This document shows positions 61,158-64,000 of a stretch of 64,000 bases of DNA, one piece after another. This DNA is from JAAFHB01 sp037133495 (GTDB lineage Bacteria; Bacteroidota; Bacteroidia; Bacteroidales; Prolixibacteraceae). The translations under genes and the position numbers were made by a program. Where the stretch lies: the NCBI GenBank assembly GCA_037133495.1, contig JBAXOA010000004.1, positions 21,169 through 85,168 of the forward strand, read 5' to 3'. How positions within the stretch are numbered: position 1 is the stretch's first letter; every line of letters starts with the position of its first letter. The notes below the pieces were generated by a model that was not told where the DNA came from, made no database searches, and saw only the letters and a list, made by a program, of their open reading frames with translations.

Positions 61158-62702
61158 ATGATTCATATTAAAATCGACGGTCAGCAGATCGATGTTGAAG
61201 ATGGCATTTCAGTTTTAAAAGCTGCGAAATCAATCGGAATCAATGTTCCGGCTCTTTGTTATAATGAAGAACTTGGGCATTTCAACTCCTGTATGCTCTG
61301 CCTTGTAAAAGATGGCACTGATGGCAGATTATTTCCTTCCTGCTCGGTAACAGCGCTTGATGGAATGTCGATAATTACCGAAGACGAAGAAATTAAAGAA
61401 GCCCGCCAGACAGGTCTCGAACTTCTGCTGAGCGAACATGTTGGCGATTGTCAAGGACCTTGCCAGATCGCTTGTCCGGCCCATATGGATATTCCGCAAA
61501 TGAACAGGTTGATCGCCGCCGGCAAATTTGAGGCTGCCTTGAAACTGGTTAAAAAAGACATTGCACTTCCTTCAATTTTGGGACGAATTTGCCCTGCACC
61601 CTGCGAAGGTGCATGCCATCGGAAAACTGTTGACTCTTCGGTCTCAATTTGTCTTCTGAAACGATTCGTGGGTGACGAAAATGACCTTCATCCTTATGAG
61701 CCGTTACCCATGACAGGGAAAAAAGTAGCTGTGATAGGCGCAGGTCCTGCCGGTTTGGCAGCAGCCTATTATTTGCAGCTAAATGGCTATCAAACTGTAT
61801 TATACGACAAGAATGAACTACCCGGCGGTTTACTTCGGACAGCCATCAACGCTGATATTTTACCAATGCGGGTTCTCGACAGGGAAATCAGCTTCATTAT
61901 TAATACCGGGATCATTTTCGAAGGAGGAAAAGTTATTGATACCATATCGTTTCAGACAATTAGAAATCAAAATGATGCTGTGATTATCGCTTCAGGAGTA
62001 ATTAGTGATGAAATAAGAAATTGGGGTTTAAATACAAATCCAAAAGGAATTGAAACCGATCAAAATAGTTACGAAACCTCGATAAAAGGAATTTTTGCAA
62101 TTGGAAATTCGCTGAGAGCTTCTAAGCTTGCCGTTCGTTCTGTTGGTCAGGGAAAAGAGGTTGCCTGGTCAGTGGCCCAGTATTTATCAGGCGAAGAGCC
62201 TAAAGGAGAACCACGCCTTTTTAATTCGCGCTTTGGCCGTCTGCTCCAGTCAGAAATATCGGAATACCTAAAAGAGTCAGTATTGAACGATAGAATATCT
62301 TCAAATCATATAATTTCAAATGGTTACACACAAGAAGAAGCTATAAAGGAGGCTCAGAGATGCCTTCATTGTGACTGCAGGGATATTGAAAATTGCAAGT
62401 TAAGGGATTTGTCAGGCCGTTACAATGCCAATCAGCGTCGCTTCGCCGCAAAAGAACGAAAAACAATAATCAAATATTTTGCACATAATATTGTCTATGA
62501 ACCCTTAAAATGCATAAAATGCGGTATTTGTGTTCGTATGACTGCAAAATATCAGGAAAAATATGGATTTACCTACATCGGACGTGGTTTCGATGTCGTA
62601 ATTGGTGTTCCTTTCAATGAATCGGTTGAATCTGGTCTGTCTGAAACGGCCGAAAAAGTAGCATTAGCTTGTCCTACCGGTGCATTATCCGTTAAAAAAT
62701 AA
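61158..62702 (+). CDS. NuoG/GltD-like fusion oxidoreductase (2Fe-2S, 4Fe-4S, FAD, NAD(P))
   Basis: About 514 residues from the ATG at 61158, chosen because the ferredoxin fold (IHIKIDGQQIDVEDGISVLK) begins right there. Parts: a 2Fe-2S domain with LCYNEELGHFNSCMLC; a NuoG-like EHVGDCQGPCQIACP; a GltD-type cluster region GRICPAPCEGACHR; an FAD loop VAVIGAGPAGLAAAYYLQ; GIFAIGNSLRASKLAVRSVG; and a C-terminal iron-sulfur segment KCIKCGICVRM plus ACPTGAL. It should exchange electrons between NAD(P)H, FAD and ferredoxin. It likely partners the NuoE-NuoF fusion, forming a soluble NAD(P)H/ferredoxin complex. The third Cys spacing in the last cluster is unusual (CxxCxxC then T at the next expected position). 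Confidence 0.85.
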   Translation: MIHIKIDGQQIDVEDGISVLKAAKSIGINVPALCYNEELGHFNSCMLCLVKDGTDGRLFPSCSVTALDGMSIITEDEEIKEARQTGLELLLSEHVGDCQGPCQIACPAHMDIPQMNRLIAAGKFEAALKLVKKDIALPSILGRICPAPCEGACHRKTVDSSVSICLLKRFVGDENDLHPYEPLPMTGKKVAVIGAGPAGLAAAYYLQLNGYQTVLYDKNELPGGLLRTAINADILPMRVLDREISFIINTGIIFEGGKVIDTISFQTIRNQNDAVIIASGVISDEIRNWGLNTNPKGIETDQNSYETSIKGIFAIGNSLRASKLAVRSVGQGKEVAWSVAQYLSGEEPKGEPRLFNSRFGRLLQSEISEYLKESVLNDRISSNHIISNGYTQEEAIKEAQRCLHCDCRDIENCKLRDLSGRYNANQRRFAAKERKTIIKYFAHNIVYEPLKCIKCGICVRMTAKYQEKYGFTYIGRGFDVVIGVPFNESVESGLSETAEKVALACPTGALSVKK

Positions 62703-62704
62703 TT

Positions 62705-63814
62705 ATGAGATTATTGTATCTGATATTACTTGTTTTTGCAGCATACAACTATGCGAATGGACAGTCTTCTTCCACATGGAATATCTTTCGCGGCAGCCAG
62801 GAGCTTCCGGGAACCACCAATGTGAACTTTCCCGATAAGCCAAGACTTCTCTGGCGTTTTCAGGCGGGCGATAACATTAAATCGGCAGCAGTAATCAGTA
62901 ATGGGAAAATTGTTGTCGGCGCTACCGATGGAATTATTTACTGCCTTGATTTAAACGGAAAGCTGGTCTGGAAATTTAAAACTGAAAATTCAATCGAAGC
63001 TCCTGCATTGATCCTGAATAACAAAGTTTACGTAGGTAACCTTGAAGGCAATTTTTATGCCCTTCAGCTTTCTGATGGGGCACTTATCTGGAAATACAAA
63101 ACTGACAATCAGATAATGGGATCTGCAAATTACTGGAAATCAAAATCTAAGACCTATTTAGTTGTTGGCAGTTATGATTACAATCTTCATTGTATTGATG
63201 CTGAAACAGGTAAGATGAAATGGAAATACGAATCGGATAATTTCATCAACGGCGCAGCTGCTTGCTTCAATGGGAAGGCGATTTTTGGCGGTTGTGACGG
63301 ATTCCTTCATATCGTGGACATCATCAGTGGCAAGCCGGAATCTAAAATCAACGTGGCGACCTATGTTGCCGGCTCGTGTCCGGTAAGCGATAAAATGGCA
63401 TTTATCGGTGATTATGACGGTAAATTTTCGAAAGTTGATATTCAGGCAAAGAAAATAGCGTGGAGTTGGGAAAATGCGGCTGTTAAACAACCATTTATTG
63501 CTTCAGCTTCGCTTTCCGGCGATATGGTCGTTTCAGGAAACAGGGACAAAATGGTATACTGTTTTGATAAAAACAGTGGTAAATTATTGTGGAACTACAA
63601 CAGTGGCAACAGGGTAGAGGCTTCGCCAGTTATTATTAAAGACAAGGTGCTGACAGCCAATATGCGCGGAGATATGGCATTGCTAAAACTTTCAGACGGT
63701 TCAGTTGTTTGGAAATATGAAACCGGCAACTCAATTCTTCATAATCCGGGTGTCATCGAAAATCTGATGGTGGTTTGCACATTGGATGGGTCGATTTATT
63801 GTTTTGGCAAATAG
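62705..63814 (+). CDS. PQQ-like beta-propeller exported protein 6
   Basis: 369 residues with a signal peptide (MRLLYLILLVFAAYNYANGQ) and the cluster's shared entry, WNIFRGSQELPGTTNV followed by PDKPRLLWRFQAG. Blades are very regular (CLDLNGKLVWKFKTENS, ALQLSDGALIWKYKTDNQ, CIDAETGKMKWKYESDN, CFDKNSGKLLWNYNSGN, LLKLSDGSVVWKYETGNS), more like BamB than the other copies. It starts two bases after the NuoG/GltD-like gene, so a soluble oxidoreductase and a periplasmic propeller share one transcript. Function is unknown. Confidence 0.85.
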   Translation: MRLLYLILLVFAAYNYANGQSSSTWNIFRGSQELPGTTNVNFPDKPRLLWRFQAGDNIKSAAVISNGKIVVGATDGIIYCLDLNGKLVWKFKTENSIEAPALILNNKVYVGNLEGNFYALQLSDGALIWKYKTDNQIMGSANYWKSKSKTYLVVGSYDYNLHCIDAETGKMKWKYESDNFINGAAACFNGKAIFGGCDGFLHIVDIISGKPESKINVATYVAGSCPVSDKMAFIGDYDGKFSKVDIQAKKIAWSWENAAVKQPFIASASLSGDMVVSGNRDKMVYCFDKNSGKLLWNYNSGNRVEASPVIIKDKVLTANMRGDMALLKLSDGSVVWKYETGNSILHNPGVIENLMVVCTLDGSIYCFGK

Positions 63815-63868
63815 GTAAGAGTTCCTTTAAAGTTATTTCGTCTTCAACGATTTAATCATCAATTAATT

Positions 63869-64000
63869 ATGAACATCGTCCAGATTATACCAGGTTCAGG
63901 TGGCAGTTTCTACTGCGGAAATTGTCTGCGCGACAGTAAATATGTTGTCGCATTACGCGAACAAGGTCACCAGGTGATTAAAATTCCAATGTACCTTCCT
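63869..64000 (+). CDS. Glycosyltransferase, GT4-like (N-terminal 44 residues, cut by window edge)
   Basis: Starts MNIVQIIPGSGGSFYCGNCL, then ALREQGHQVIKIPMYLP, the N-terminal Rossmann strand, glycine loop and second strand of a GT-B glycosyltransferase. The GSFYCGNC segment with two Cys is characteristic of a Bacteroidota GT4 subgroup as I remember it. The frame is open to the window end. It starts 54 bases after propeller 6. The sugar acceptor is unknown; a polyprenyl or lipid acceptor would fit the cluster. Confidence 0.75.
   Translation, partial: MNIVQIIPGSGGSFYCGNCLRDSKYVVALREQGHQVIKIPMYLP

Noticed and set aside
38651..64000. The tRNA-Arg gene next to the unusual cluster as an integration site of a genomic island
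   Set aside because: No integrase, no visible repeat of the tRNA 3' end inside the window, and the tRNA has its own promoter and terminator. Base composition does not obviously change. It remains possible only if the right end lies beyond 64 kb.
1..64000. CRISPR arrays, insertion sequences or prophage
   Set aside because: No regularly spaced direct repeats, transposase, integrase or phage structural genes were seen on either strand.

Overview
The window comes from a Bacteroidota chromosome with moderately low GC; class and order cannot be fixed from sequence alone. The evidence is: promoters of the Bacteroidota type (a TTG-like -33 box, about 19 bases, then TAnnTTTG); many lipoproteins ending in a C-rich lipobox; a BtuB/YncE-type cobalamin uptake operon behind a B12 riboswitch; a fused alpha-beta 2-oxoacid dehydrogenase E1; and a mevalonate pathway with flavobacterial-type GHMP kinases. 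No transposase, integrase, phage gene or CRISPR array is visible.

Region 1 (1-12.8 kb, minus strand) is one tightly packed, partly overlapping gene run. Read 5' to 3' it encodes branched-chain 2-oxoacid dehydrogenase E1, methylcrotonyl-CoA carboxylase beta, methylglutaconyl-CoA hydratase, methylcrotonyl-CoA carboxylase alpha, an acyl-CoA dehydrogenase, type 2 IPP isomerase, class II HMG-CoA reductase, a phosphomevalonate-kinase-like GHMP kinase, diphosphomevalonate decarboxylase and mevalonate kinase (cut by the window edge). In pathway terms this is almost an unbroken line from leucine through HMG-CoA and mevalonate to IPP/DMAPP, with neither HMG-CoA synthase nor HMG-CoA lyase in the run.

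Region 2 (12.9-38.8 kb) is mostly housekeeping. It holds ribH with a shortened YwbE-like gene upstream, a PAP2 phosphatase, a B12-riboswitch operon (PKD lipoprotein, BtuB-like receptor, YncE-like lipoprotein), a DUF2490 protein, PepD, two DUF6340 lipoproteins, a Ste24-type M48 protease, FabG and a Cache/SpoIIE phosphatase. Further on are a PorT-like barrel, DjlA-like, CoaE, YbbR-like, YajC, DUF1573, NusB, rhomboid, threonine aldolase, photolyase, DnaQ/GIY-YIG nuclease and HD-domain genes, and a tRNA-Arg(CCG) with its own promoter and terminator.

Region 3 (38.8-64 kb, all plus strand) is the unusual part. It starts at a good promoter just after the tRNA. First comes an apparent terpenoid module: an HdrA-N-like ferredoxin, a radical SAM enzyme, a DUF116-polyprenyl diphosphate synthase fusion, a prenyltransferase-beta-like toroid, a class II terpene cyclase with DVDDT, and a CSCS-motif permease. 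Next is an array of exported PQQ-like beta-propellers (four in a row, an NHL-like one, two more later; all six PQQ-like ones share a W/F-RG entry motif). Then comes a NapG/NapH-like module (an RK-Tat small Cys protein, a Tat ferredoxin, a membrane polyferredoxin) with an ICMT-type methyltransferase between them. It ends with soluble NAD(P)H modules: a NuoE-NuoF-ferredoxin fusion and a NuoG/GltD-like fusion. A glycosyltransferase begins at the right edge. I infer an undescribed envelope system that couples synthesis of a cyclised polyprenoid to electron transfer across the inner membrane; the final product and substrate cannot be read from the sequence. Regions 1 and 3 could be linked because region 1 supplies IPP/DMAPP.
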